Shown piece after piece: positions 55,034-63,837 of a DNA stretch of 64,000 nucleotides (positions within the stretch are counted from its first letter, which is position 1; every line of letters starts with the position of its first letter). A program made the translations under genes and the position numbers. The DNA comes from Planktothrix paucivesiculata PCC 9631 (GTDB taxonomy: Bacteria; Cyanobacteriota; Cyanobacteriia; Cyanobacteriales; Microcoleaceae). Where the stretch lies: positions 45,508-109,507 of the forward strand of contig NZ_LR735026.1 of the NCBI RefSeq assembly GCF_900009265.2, written 5' to 3'. The notes beneath the pieces were generated by a model. It did no database searches. It was not told where the DNA came from and saw only the letters and a program-made list of their open reading frames with translations.

Positions 55034-56191
55034 TTAACTGTTGACGGCGGACTGTTGAGGATTTTGGGTTAGGGCTTGTTTGACTCTTTCAGAACGAATT
55101 TCACCGTTATGAGTCACACAAGATCCATCAAGAATATCATCGCTAAAATTAATCTCCAGTTGCTTATCTTTATTAATCATTAATGCCAATAAAGCCGAAA
55201 TATTTTTAGCATAAACTTCACTGGCATGGATGGGCATGGAAGCGGGTAAATTAATCGGCCCAATAATCGTCACGCCATGTTTCACCACATCTTTCCCGGC
55301 TTCGCTGCATTCACAGTTTCCCCCCTGTTCGGCGGCCAGATCGACGATCACCGAACCGGGTTTCATTTGGGCCACCATATCCTCTGTGACCAATACCGGG
55401 GCTTTTCTGCCGGGAACTTGGGCCGTTGTCACCACCACATCAGAAGCCGCGACGTGCTGGCTCAGGACTTCCCGGGTGCGTTCCTTGGCTTTTTCGGAAA
55501 TTTCCTTGGCATAACCCCCCTCGGCCACGGTATCTTCCTCTAGGGACACATCTACAAACTTAGCCCCCAAACTTTGTACCTGTTCTTTGACTTCGGGACG
55601 AATATCAAACCCTTCGACAATAGCACCCAGACGTCGGGCCGTGGCGATCGCTTGTAACCCAGCGACCCCCGCCCCCAAAATTAACACCTTAGCGGGGCGA
55701 ATGGTTCCGGCGGCCGTGGTTAACATGGGGAAATATTTCGGTAAAGCCGCGGCCGCAATTAATACGGCCTTATATCCGGCCAAGTTGGCTTGGGAGGATA
55801 GGGCATCCATGCTTTGGGCGCGACTGGTACGCGGGATCAGTTCCATACTAAAGGCGGTCACGTTCTGCGCCGCCAGTTTCTGAATTAATTCAGGATTTCC
55901 CAAGGGGTTCAAAAAGGTGATTAAAACCCCGCCAGACTTGAGTTTAGAGACTTCTGAGTCCTCTAACACCCCCACTTTCAGCAGGACGTCCACTTCGCTC
56001 CAAAGTGTCCCCTGATCAACAATTTTCGCCCCTGCCTGTTCATAGGTTCCATCGGAAAAACAGGCCCGCTCCCCGGCTCCTGCCTCTACCCACACTTCCA
56101 CACCCTGTTTAACCAACCGGGCGACAACATCAGGGATGAGGGCAACTCGCCGCTCATCTACCTGACTTTCCTTAGCGATCCCAATTTTCAT
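55034..56191 (-). CDS. pntA1: NAD(P) transhydrogenase subunit alpha 1 (soluble part)
   Basis: From ATG 56191 (MKIGIAKESQVDERRVALIP) the protein is 385 aa, with the NAD-binding PAKVLILGAGVAGLQAIATA and VLVTEDMVAQMKPGSVIVDL. It is related to alanine dehydrogenase. A ribosome site AGGAGA lies just before this ATG, which decides against the 56215 start. It is the first gene of the pnt operon. Confidence 0.95.
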   Translation of the reverse strand: MKIGIAKESQVDERRVALIPDVVARLVKQGVEVWVEAGAGERACFSDGTYEQAGAKIVDQGTLWSEVDVLLKVGVLEDSEVSKLKSGGVLITFLNPLGNPELIQKLAAQNVTAFSMELIPRTSRAQSMDALSSQANLAGYKAVLIAAAALPKYFPMLTTAAGTIRPAKVLILGAGVAGLQAIATARRLGAIVEGFDIRPEVKEQVQSLGAKFVDVSLEEDTVAEGGYAKEISEKAKERTREVLSQHVAASDVVVTTAQVPGRKAPVLVTEDMVAQMKPGSVIVDLAAEQGGNCECSEAGKDVVKHGVTIIGPINLPASMPIHASEVYAKNISALLALMINKDKQLEINFSDDILDGSCVTHNGEIRSERVKQALTQNPQQSAVNS

Positions 56192-56418
56192 AAAATCTCC
56201 TGATAATTTGTTCACTGTTGACAGTTAACGGTTAACGGTTATGTTTTTTCCTCCGCTTCGCCAAGTTAATGCAATAGGGGCCAATCCCGATAACATGAAC
56301 AAGATCGTGTTATATTATATGCGAGGTTTTGAAAATTCGATAAAATTCCATACATACAAGTTTAGGTTATACCTTAATACAGATAAACAAATCTTCCTAA
56401 GAAAATAGGTTTATAAAT

Positions 56419-56898
56419 ATGGGTAATCTCAAGGAAATAGCCATGCTGACTAAACAAGATTGGGACTGGTTAGCAGTGTGTTCTCATTATCAAACGGCTG
56501 TCAACGTCCATAAATTTCTCAAAGAAGGAAAATCTATGAAAGCAACGGAAGGTTTAGAATCTCTAATTGAAGCAATGGGAAGAACTGAAAAAAGAGCCGT
56601 CAAAAGCCAGCTAATTCGCTTAATGCGACCCGTTATTAAATGGAAATGCCAACCTCAAAAACGTAGCTCTAGTTGGACTATTAGTATTCGTTCAGCCCGT
56701 CGAGAAATTCAGGAAAGTCAAGAAGAAATGCCAAGTTTGAATCGTAATTTTATTGAGTCTATCTGGGATAAATGCTTTGAGAACGCGGTGAAGGATGCTG
56801 AGGATGAAATGGGGAAAAAATGTCGATTAACCTCGCTGTCTTGGTCAGAGATTTTTGAGGATGAATATATTTTATCGGATGATAGCCCAGAGGATTAA
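56419..56898 (+). CDS. DUF29-like hypothetical protein
   Basis: The 159-aa helical protein resembles the cyanobacterial DUF29 group: an N-terminal MLTKQDWDWLA-type segment, a stretch with LESLIEAMGRTEKRAVKSQL and the SWTISIRSARREI segment, and a C-terminal acidic end (SLSWSEIFEDEYIL). These proteins have no known function and are often found in multiple copies in cyanobacteria. An inner ATG at 56443 is possible. It has no partner gene nearby. Confidence 0.65.
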   Translation: MGNLKEIAMLTKQDWDWLAVCSHYQTAVNVHKFLKEGKSMKATEGLESLIEAMGRTEKRAVKSQLIRLMRPVIKWKCQPQKRSSSWTISIRSARREIQESQEEMPSLNRNFIESIWDKCFENAVKDAEDEMGKKCRLTSLSWSEIFEDEYILSDDSPED

Positions 56899-56940
56899 AT
56901 GTTTTACTATTATTAAGGAATACTCTGGACAATAAAATAA

Positions 56941-57447
56941 CTAACGAACAGGCTTAAAGTTCTGTACAAAATCAATCCATGAATCGACCTTTGAACCTGT
57001 AATATCTAAAATCTCAATAGAACGAGTTCTAGGAATAGGTGGCCCGGCTTCTTCTTGAGAGTATTCAATTACTGTTGATTCAGGTTGACCTAAACCATAG
57101 CGGTTAACCATTCGATTAGCAAGGTCACAACTAATAAAGAATTCTCCCATATTAACTTGACCATTTCCAGCATAATATAACCAAGTTCTTGAACTACCTT
57201 GATTATTACAATCATAATAAGTCACTTCAAACATTTTAGCGATATGCACATCATAAAGCCTCAATTTTCCCCCATAAGCAGCACGAGTTGTATCTCTATC
57301 AGGAACAGTCATTGTATAAATTCCTTCACCATGTTGTAACCTCATGGGAACTGCGGTAGACTGCGCCAAGACTAATGTAGAATTGCCAATTAGTTCAATC
57401 AAAGCAATGATTGATACAATTAAAAATTTACCAAAATTGTTCAGCAT
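56941..57447 (-). CDS. Exported hypothetical protein
   Basis: From ATG 57447 the product is 168 aa. It has a signal peptide (FLIVSIIALIELIGNSTLVLAQ, cleavage near LAQ) followed by a beta-rich domain with DVHIAKMFEVTYYD, TWLYYAGNGQVNM and EFFISCDLANRMV. No catalytic motif is evident, and I do not recognise the family. The longer frame to 57525 carries residues upstream of the signal peptide and is rejected. Two cysteines could form a disulfide. Confidence 0.7.
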   Translation of the reverse strand: MLNNFGKFLIVSIIALIELIGNSTLVLAQSTAVPMRLQHGEGIYTMTVPDRDTTRAAYGGKLRLYDVHIAKMFEVTYYDCNNQGSSRTWLYYAGNGQVNMGEFFISCDLANRMVNRYGLGQPESTVIEYSQEEAGPPIPRTRSIEILDITGSKVDSWIDFVQNFKPVR

Positions 57448-57624
57448 TGAAATTTGCTCATAGAAAGGATAATGTTGATATGATATCCGGTGAAATCCAC
57501 AAAATCTCCGTAGGGGCGGGTTCACGCAGATATTGAATACCCATCAAAGATTTTACTAAACCCGCCCTTCTTGTATCTCAAATATACTGAATGATAGTTC
57601 TAAAATCAAATCAGAAAAGTTAAG

Positions 57625-58473
57625 CTAAATAATCACAAAATCATTAGCAGTTAGAGTAAAGTTATCTCGATCCCGTCCTAGCACTGCCAGTAACTCACCA
57701 CCAGACTCAATTTTCAAAAACTTGGTGATATTACTTTCAAAGTTTTGGTCAAAGCTTCTTCCTTCCCCAAAAATACTATCAATCTGTTGCGGTTGGATAT
57801 CGCTAATTAATAATTGTTCAAAGGTAACACCAACTAAACCAATTTTATCCTCACTATTGATAAAGTCTAAAATTAAGTCAGCATTTTCAGTACCCGTTGG
57901 AATTTCATTAAGATCAGCAGTTTTACTGATAATAAAAGAATCTGCTCCACCTTTTTCCTCAAAATCACCTCTTAATATATCTTGACCCCTATCTCCAGAA
58001 ATATTATTATCACCTCCATTACCAATTAACAGATCTTTACCTTGCCCTCCAAATAAAGCAGTATCTTCAGAATTAGTGGATACACTGATTATTAAATCAT
58101 CCCCTAAATTACCGAATAAAAAGTCTGTACCTTGATCAATATCAATTACAGGAAAAGCTGAATCCCTAATAATATCGTTTCCTTGACCCCCATAAATTGT
58201 ATCGTAGTCAAAATTTCCTTCTAATGAATCGTTGCCTTCATTACCATATAAAATATCATTATTTTGACCACCTACTATTGTATCATTTCCCTCCATTCCA
58301 AACAAAATGTCCTTCCCTTTAGCTCCAACAATAGAATCTTGTCCTGACAAACCTAATATTGTGTAAGAGATTGTATCTTGATCATTTTCTACTGTAATAG
58401 TATCGTTATCAATACTGCCAAAAAATTGACCTAATGGATCTAAATCTTGTTCAGAAATAATATATTTAGCCAT
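57625..58473 (-). CDS. RTX-type calcium-binding repeat protein
   Basis: The 282-aa acidic protein holds about eight glycine- and aspartate-rich nonapeptides between residues 41 and 165 (for example GLSGQDSIV, GMEGNDTIV, GNEGNDSLE, GGQGNDIIR). These bind calcium and fold outside the cell. The C-terminal 100 residues (ADSFIISKTADL, DLILDFINSEDKIGL) form the usual RTX tail read by type I secretion. There is no N-terminal leader, as expected. No secretion genes are next to it. The start lies 6 bases from the vWA fragment's end. Confidence 0.9.
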   Translation of the reverse strand: MAKYIISEQDLDPLGQFFGSIDNDTITVENDQDTISYTILGLSGQDSIVGAKGKDILFGMEGNDTIVGGQNNDILYGNEGNDSLEGNFDYDTIYGGQGNDIIRDSAFPVIDIDQGTDFLFGNLGDDLIISVSTNSEDTALFGGQGKDLLIGNGGDNNISGDRGQDILRGDFEEKGGADSFIISKTADLNEIPTGTENADLILDFINSEDKIGLVGVTFEQLLISDIQPQQIDSIFGEGRSFDQNFESNITKFLKIESGGELLAVLGRDRDNFTLTANDFVII

Positions 58474-58479
58474 GTGTTC

Positions 58480-58614
58480 TTAATCCTTAAATATTGTAAT
58501 TTTACAGTTTAATAACAGTTGACCGGACATGGAACCTGAGTTATCCAATAACAGAACAACTGGACAGCGTGGTTCCTGGTTGACGGCAAAATCCGCTAGA
58601 TTCCTTATTGGCAT
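58480..58614 (-). pseudogene. vWA-domain protein, N-terminal fragment
   Basis: A 44-codon frame reads MPIRNLADFAVNQEPRCPV, then VLLLDNSGSMSGQLL and stops. The DxSGSM sequence is the metal-binding MIDAS motif of a von Willebrand A domain. Relatives (TerY-like) begin the same way and continue for about 200 residues. The rest is lost, right before the RTX gene. This is a relic or gene-fusion scar. Confidence 0.8.
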
Positions 58615-58745
58615 AGGTTTCCTATCCTTCCCTGGTTTGTCAAACTCTTCTATTACTGATAATAAATTAACTGATTTCTGATTGTCTACTGATTAAGGTT
58701 AGAATTAATGTTAGAATCGTGTTAGCTCTTTTTTATACCCGAAAT

Positions 58746-59249
58746 ATGGCTCAAGTGGACAAAATATTTAGCCAAGCTGCCCAGGAATGGGATTTAGATA
58801 GTCTTTATGCTGACTTGGCATCTGCGAAAGGAAAGCATCTAACCCCTATTGAAAAAGCTCACTTGAGGGGGTTATTGTCCGGCTGTAGTCCCTCAGAAAT
58901 TGCCGAAAAATTAGATAAAATTCCTAGAGGTGTAGAATCGGATTTATGTGCAACGGTTTATAAATATGTAAAGTCTTTATTAGATAAAGCTGAAAAAGTA
59001 GAAAACTGGCGTAAGATTTATGAATGGCTTGATGAATCGGGTTATAAATCCAAGCTGGATAACAAAGTTCCTGTTAAGACTTTATTACCTAAACAAAGCA
59101 TCGTTAATATCACTAATTTTAATATTGAACAAGATCAAATCGTTTTTCAGTTTCATCTAACAATCCCCACATCACAAATTACTGAATTATCTATACAAGA
59201 TTGTAATATTGATGAGAATATTAATAATAATCATACGGATAATAATTGA
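58746..59249 (+). CDS. Effector-associated (vMAP-type) N-terminal domain protein
   Basis: From ATG 58746 the 167-aa protein has the HTH-like block IEKAHLRGLLSGCSPSEIAEKL and VESDLCATVYKYVKSLLDKAEKV. This is the helical adapter domain found at the N-terminus of many cyanobacterial STAND, AAA or CHAT-type conflict proteins. Here it is nearly alone, with a beta-rich tail (FNIEQDQIVFQFHLTIPTS). It could be a separate adapter that recruits effectors with the same domain. GTG 58719 is an alternative start. Confidence 0.68.
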   Translation: MAQVDKIFSQAAQEWDLDSLYADLASAKGKHLTPIEKAHLRGLLSGCSPSEIAEKLDKIPRGVESDLCATVYKYVKSLLDKAEKVENWRKIYEWLDESGYKSKLDNKVPVKTLLPKQSIVNITNFNIEQDQIVFQFHLTIPTSQITELSIQDCNIDENINNNHTDNN

Positions 59250-59345
59250 AGTTATTGTTATTAGGTAAATTACCATTTTTCCCTTATTTGTAACATTTGT
59301 TTAAACCTGCCTTGTTTTTAGGTTTAAGCGATCGCTTCACTTTAA

Positions 59346-59552
59346 TTATTTTTTTATATCCTCCCAAGTCATAACATTATCTGGATTTGTTTCATAAGCA
59401 GTAATTCGATGATCAAGTTCTTGCTTTTCAACCTCTGTCAAATCGGGGTAAGATTGCTCTGCTGCAATGCTATCCCAAATCGCTTGTACAGGGCGAATCC
59501 GGTCTTCAATACCCAGAGATGTAATTTGATTTAAGGTGACAGTAATATCCAT
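59346..59552 (-). CDS. Addiction-module antitoxin-like protein (RelB/ParD-type), orphan
   Basis: The 68-aa protein has the 'addiction module component' pattern: LGIEDRIRPVQAIWDSIAAE, LTEVEKQELDHRITAYETNP, and a C-terminal WEDIKK. Such proteins normally precede a RelE-type toxin. No toxin gene lies downstream (59250-59345). It is an orphan antitoxin here, possibly still acting against a toxin elsewhere. Confidence 0.8.
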   Translation of the reverse strand: MDITVTLNQITSLGIEDRIRPVQAIWDSIAAEQSYPDLTEVEKQELDHRITAYETNPDNVMTWEDIKK

Positions 59553-59774
59553 GCTAATAACCTAGATAGAAGACTTCACAACTAATACACCTAAAATATA
59601 ACAAAAATCAAGAAATACCATAATTAGTATAAGATAGAGTAATTATTGTATAAAAACCCGAAAGATGCTACAATGCCCCGCGTATTGGGTTGATGTAAAT
59701 TTTTAATCCTCTAACCTATTTTTGATATAGTTGGTAAAATTTAAACAAAACTTAATTTTTTTACAGGAGCCGAT

Positions 59775-60290
59775 ATGCGACGACTACTTTCTGCGATATT
59801 AATCACCGGTTTAGCCCTGACAAGTTTAGCTAAAATCGCCCAAGCCCAAGGATTACCAGGGATGACCCTGTTGAGTGGGCCCGACAAAACCAATATCTTA
59901 GATTATTTTCTCCAAAGCGGACGGTCGGGAGAATGGGATCGTTATAAACTCAGACTTCCGGCCGATAAGTTGAATTTGGCGATCGCCGAAGTTTCCATCA
60001 CCTATCCCGAATATTATAAAGGCAAAATCGATCCTAAAAAAGTAGAAATTCGACTCAAAGATGAAAAGGAGTCCATTCCTTTAGAAGAAGTGATTTGGGA
60101 TGAAGAAAACCATATTATCCAAATTTATCCCCAAGAACCCATTCCGGCTGGGACTAAAGTAGAAATCGTTCTCTCTAATGTCAAAAATCCTACCTTTGGG
60201 GGCGTTTTCAACTTTAACGCCAATATTCGCTCCCCTGGGGATGTGCCCATGTTGCGTTATGTAGGAACCTGGATTTTGACGATTGATTAA
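59775..60290 (+). CDS. DUF2808 exported protein
   Basis: The 171-aa protein has a signal peptide (LLSAILITGLALTSLAKIAQAQ) and a DUF2808 domain: DYFLQSGRSGEWDRYKLRLP, SITYPEYYKGKIDPKKVEIR, IQIYPQEPIPAGTKVEIVLS. The family occurs in cyanobacteria, is exported, and has no assigned function. It is upstream of rpmH, with a 116-base gap. Confidence 0.85.
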   Translation: MRRLLSAILITGLALTSLAKIAQAQGLPGMTLLSGPDKTNILDYFLQSGRSGEWDRYKLRLPADKLNLAIAEVSITYPEYYKGKIDPKKVEIRLKDEKESIPLEEVIWDEENHIIQIYPQEPIPAGTKVEIVLSNVKNPTFGGVFNFNANIRSPGDVPMLRYVGTWILTID

Positions 60291-60406
60291 TATTCTAGTT
60301 GCGGAGCAGCTTTTTGCACCCAATATCCAAAGTCCCAAAGATGTGATACACTGAAAAATTGTGACTTTTAATTAACAAATTAACAAAAAGGCACCGGAGG
60401 TAAGCA

Positions 60407-60544
60407 ATGGCTCAACAAACCCTGCAAGGAACAAACCGCAAAAAGAAAAGAGTTTCTGGCTTCAGAGTACGAATGCGGACAAAAAACGGTCAAGCCGTGA
60501 TTAAAGCGCGTCGTAGGAAAGGACGGGCGCGTTTAACTTTTTAA
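60407..60544 (+). CDS. rpmH: 50S ribosomal protein L34
   Basis: The 45-aa basic protein (starting [18 protein letters not shown], then [21 protein letters not shown] in parts and a final RLTF) is L34. A GGAGG ribosome site lies 9 bases before its ATG. It is the first gene of the conserved block rpmH-rnpA-PH-yidC-jag-DUF177. Confidence 0.97.
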   Translation: MAQQTLQGTNRKKKRVSGFRVRMRTKNGQAVIKARRRKGRARLTF

Positions 60545-60653
60545 TTCCTTGATCCCAATTCAAGAAAACCTATTGCTATTCCCACGAACTCATTGCCATC
60601 CCGACGGTTAAGCGAAAGGAAATTTTGAATTTGTGGGTGGCAGTACCTAATTA

Positions 60654-61058
60654 ATGTTACCCAAAATCAATCGACTCCGGCATCCCAAGGATTTCAAAGC
60701 CGTCTATAGCAAAGGACTGCATCGCAAAACCCCTCATTTAACCTTGAGGGCTTTACGAGGTCAACCCCATAGAATAAAAGGGAATTCAACAGAATTGTCG
60801 TCTGTTCAGCCGACTCGGATGGGAATTTCCATCAGTCAAAAAGTCAGTAAGCGCGCGGTGGTTAGGAATCGGATCAAACGTCAAATCCGGGCGGTTTGGC
60901 ATCAGTTGTTACCCTTGATCTCACCGGGTTGGGACATTGTGATTGTTGTTAAACCAACAGCCGATCCGTGCAATTATTCAGAAATTCTGCAAGAATTAGA
61001 AAAGTTGTTGGTAGAAGCAGAGGTTTTAAATGGGTATACGGGAGGAAAGTTTTTATGA
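60654..61058 (+). CDS. rnpA: Ribonuclease P protein component
   Basis: The 134-aa protein has the RnpA RNA-binding block KVSKRAVVRNRIKRQIRAVW and the start LRHPKDFKAVYSKG. It is the protein subunit of tRNA 5-prime processing. Its end overlaps the next gene by 29 bases, which suggests coupled translation. It lies 109 bases after rpmH. Confidence 0.95.
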   Translation: MLPKINRLRHPKDFKAVYSKGLHRKTPHLTLRALRGQPHRIKGNSTELSSVQPTRMGISISQKVSKRAVVRNRIKRQIRAVWHQLLPLISPGWDIVIVVKPTADPCNYSEILQELEKLLVEAEVLNGYTGGKFL

Positions 61059-61422
61059 AGGAGGCCCTGCAATCGGCGACCTCATTATCAATCTATTAAT
61101 AGGACTGACGGTTATTGGCATCCCTCTAGCGATTGGGGCGATTGTGCGGGCATTGTGGCTGCGCTATCGGATCACGAACCGCCGAATCTCTGTGATAGGT
61201 GGATGGATGGGACAGGATCGTACCGATATCGTCTATTCGGAAATCATCAAAATCGTCAAGGTTCCCAGGGGACTCGGGACTTGGGGGGATATGGTTTTAA
61301 CTCTGAAAAATGGTTCTCGTCTGGAACTGCGGGCTGTCCCTCGATTTCGAGAAACCTATGACTTTATCCTCGATAAAATCTCACCCCAAGCGCAAAAAGC
61401 TAGTGCGACAACTAGCCGCTAA
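61030..61422 (+). CDS. PH-domain membrane protein
   Basis: The 130-aa protein has two close membrane helices (IGDLIINLLIGLTVIGIPLA and the following segment) and then a bacterial PH (YdbS-like) domain, YRITNRRISVIGGWMGQDRT, MVLTLKNGSRLELRAVP. It is found between rnpA and yidC in cyanobacteria. Its function is unknown. It starts inside the end of rnpA. Confidence 0.85.
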   Translation: MGIREESFYEGGPAIGDLIINLLIGLTVIGIPLAIGAIVRALWLRYRITNRRISVIGGWMGQDRTDIVYSEIIKIVKVPRGLGTWGDMVLTLKNGSRLELRAVPRFRETYDFILDKISPQAQKASATTSR

Positions 61423-61567
61423 TCTGGGAAAAGGATGCAGTTTTTTCGGTTTTGAGCCTGAAGGCTGACGGATGGTATGGGTTGTCGCTAACCTATAAGT
61501 CCAGCGTCGGCTAATGGTTCTTAAAATTATATATATTTTACGCAAGCAGTTCAATAAACTCAAAAGA

Positions 61568-62728
61568 ATGGACTTTGGTATCGGGTTTCTTTCCAATAAT
61601 GTGATGTTGCCGATCCTAGATTTTTTCTACGGGATCGTGCCTAGTTATGGTTTAGCAATTGTGGCGTTAACCTTAGTGGTTCGCTTCGCGCTTTACCCCT
61701 TGAATGCGGGTTCCATTCGCAATATGCGGCGAATGAAAGTTACCCAACCGTTGATGAAAGAACGGGTAGATCAAATTCAACAACTGCATAAAGACGACCC
61801 GGTGAAACAACGGGAAGAAATGAGCAGAGTCTACAAAGAACTGGGAAACCCCTTAGCCGGATGCTTCCCACTTCTGATTCAAATGCCCATTCTTTTTGCT
61901 CTGTTTGCCACTTTGCGGGGTTCACCCTTTTCTGATGTCAACTACAGCGTAGACCTACAGATTTTACCCCCAGAACAAATTGAACAAGTCCAGCCCCAAG
62001 CCTACGCCACTAAAGCTCAAAACTATTATTTCGCCGATGGAATTCATACTTCCGTTGTCGCGATGATTCCCAGTGGTAATCGTTTAGGGTTGAACGAAAA
62101 AGTACAGGTAGAACTGCAAACCGTTGACGGTAAACCCTTAACATCGGAATTGGAGAAGTATCCCGATGTGAATTTAATCCCCACCTGGAAAATTCTGAAA
62201 GGGGAAGATAAGATCCAAGTCGGTGAAAACGGTCAAATCCTGGCCATAGCACCTGGAGATGCCACGATTCAAGTTGGTCTGAGGGGATTAGCTTCGGATA
62301 AAGGATTTCTGTTTATTGATGCTTTGGGTCGAGTCGGGGCTGTTGATCCCGATGGTACGATTCACTGGGATATTGTCGGGATGATTCTGGCCTTTGGGGT
62401 GTCTTTATACCTGAACCAAGTTCTATCAGGACAGGGACAAGGCTCCAGTGGTAATCCGCAGCAGGATACGGTGAATAAAATTACACCGGTGCTTTTTAGT
62501 GGGATGTTTTTCTTCTTCCCGCTTCCAGCAGGTGTATTGCTGTATATGCTGATTGCGAATATCTTCCAAACGGTTCAAGCCTTTATTTTGTCGCGGGAAC
62601 CGCTGCCCGAACACTTGCAAAAAATTGTGGAAGAATCAAGTAAGACTGCTAAATTAGCAACGGTTGATGGGGAAAGAGAAGCATTACCCTTTGAGCCGGG
62701 ACGTTCTAAGAAAAAGGCGCAATCGTAG
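61568..62728 (+). CDS. yidC: Membrane protein insertase YidC/Oxa1
   Basis: From ATG 61568 ([20 protein letters not shown]) the 386-aa protein has the cyanobacterial YidC form: no large N-terminal domain, a helix-rich core with [20 protein letters not shown], and [20 protein letters not shown] and [17 protein letters not shown] periplasmic loop insert lies at about residues 135-260. It inserts membrane proteins, including thylakoid proteins. The earlier ATG at 61514 adds residues outside the family. Confidence 0.95.
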   Translation: MDFGIGFLSNNVMLPILDFFYGIVPSYGLAIVALTLVVRFALYPLNAGSIRNMRRMKVTQPLMKERVDQIQQLHKDDPVKQREEMSRVYKELGNPLAGCFPLLIQMPILFALFATLRGSPFSDVNYSVDLQILPPEQIEQVQPQAYATKAQNYYFADGIHTSVVAMIPSGNRLGLNEKVQVELQTVDGKPLTSELEKYPDVNLIPTWKILKGEDKIQVGENGQILAIAPGDATIQVGLRGLASDKGFLFIDALGRVGAVDPDGTIHWDIVGMILAFGVSLYLNQVLSGQGQGSSGNPQQDTVNKITPVLFSGMFFFFPLPAGVLLYMLIANIFQTVQAFILSREPLPEHLQKIVEESSKTAKLATVDGEREALPFEPGRSKKKAQS

Positions 62729-62730
62729 AA

Positions 62731-63207
62731 ATGAACAATAGCGATATACAACAGGGGCAAGAATGGTTAGAGGAATTGCTCAAATTAGGGGCAGTTCCCT
62801 CCCAGGTAAAACCCAGTTTAGAAGCTGACTCTTGTTGGTTAACCATTGATCAAGTTAATCTGACCCCCGAACAGGTGGCAACTTTAATCGGCCAGGACGG
62901 GGAAGTTTTGGATGCGATTCAATATTTACTCAACGCCATTCATAACCTCGGTAAAGAGGACGAAAATCGCACCTCTTACACCGTAGAACTCAACGGATAT
63001 CGAACTCAACGTCATTTGGAATTGCGGGCTTTAGCTGACCACGCGGCCAGTCGTGTCCGTGAAACTGGGGGAGAGGTGGAAATTAAATCTCTGTCTTCGC
63101 CAGAACGACGTCTGATTCATTCCTTTCTCCAAGAAAGCGATGATTTAGAAACCTATAGTCGGGGACAGGAACCCGATCGCCGTTTAGTGATTAAAATAAA
63201 AGGCTAG
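62731..63207 (+). CDS. jag: Jag/KhpB-type RNA-binding protein (KH-R3H)
   Basis: The 158-aa protein has a KH-like domain (ATLIGQDGEVLDAIQYLLNA) and a C-terminal R3H domain (LSSPERRLIHSFLQES, RRLVIKIKG). It lacks the N-terminal Jag domain of Firmicutes. It starts two bases after yidC and is translationally linked with it. Confidence 0.93.
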   Translation: MNNSDIQQGQEWLEELLKLGAVPSQVKPSLEADSCWLTIDQVNLTPEQVATLIGQDGEVLDAIQYLLNAIHNLGKEDENRTSYTVELNGYRTQRHLELRALADHAASRVRETGGEVEIKSLSSPERRLIHSFLQESDDLETYSRGQEPDRRLVIKIKG

Positions 63208-63259
63208 ACAGGGAAAACTTGTTTAGCCTTGCTTATTGTTGGCAGGTGGGAAAATAATT

Positions 63260-63760
63260 ATGGACTCCATCTATATCCCGGATTTACTCAGGACACAAAA
63301 CCGATCTTTAGAATTTGAGTTTCAAGAGTTTTTCCCTGACTTAGAAACTCTGACTCCCGTTCGAGGTCGGATGCGGGTCAGTCACAAAACCACTTATATA
63401 GAGGCGGTGGTTCAGGCGGAAACCATTGTTACTTTGACCTGTGACCGATGTTTAAAACAATATAACCATCGGTTGAAGGTTGATACTTCTGAGTTAATTT
63501 GGTTGGACGTTTCGGCAGATAAAGTTGATACTTCTAAATCTGAAGTTGAAATTTCTTTAGATGAACCGGTGGAAAGTTTGCACCCCCAAGGTAATTTTTT
63601 ACCTGGGGATTGGCTCTATCAGCAATTGTGCCTAGCTCTACCCCTACGCCAACTCTGTGAGGGGCCCTGTGAACTTCCCCAACCGATATCAACCGAATCC
63701 CAGCCTATTATTGATCAACGCTGGGCCTCATTACAAGATTTAAAGCAAAATCTACAGTAA
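63260..63760 (+). CDS. DUF177 (YceD) protein
   Basis: From ATG 63260 the 166-aa protein has the DUF177 layout: FEEFFP-type start (SLEFEFQEFFPDLETLTP), the zinc-ribbon-like CDRCLKQYN with a second Cys pair in CEGPCELPQ, and an acidic ELIWLDVSADK segment. It is linked in other organisms to 23S rRNA or ribosome biogenesis; in plants and cyanobacteria its role remains undefined. TTG 63236 adds eight residues and is not preferred. Confidence 0.9.
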   Translation: MDSIYIPDLLRTQNRSLEFEFQEFFPDLETLTPVRGRMRVSHKTTYIEAVVQAETIVTLTCDRCLKQYNHRLKVDTSELIWLDVSADKVDTSKSEVEISLDEPVESLHPQGNFLPGDWLYQQLCLALPLRQLCEGPCELPQPISTESQPIIDQRWASLQDLKQNLQ

Positions 63761-63837
63761 TTCAGAGGTGTTAATAGTTAACATTTCATGGTTAATAAAT
63801 CCTATTTGATTTGTGTTCAAAATTTATTGATAAAAGG

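Noticed and set aside
58480..58614. Functional small vWA protein
   Set aside because: The domain is cut after its first strand and MIDAS start; a working vWA fold needs about 170 further residues.
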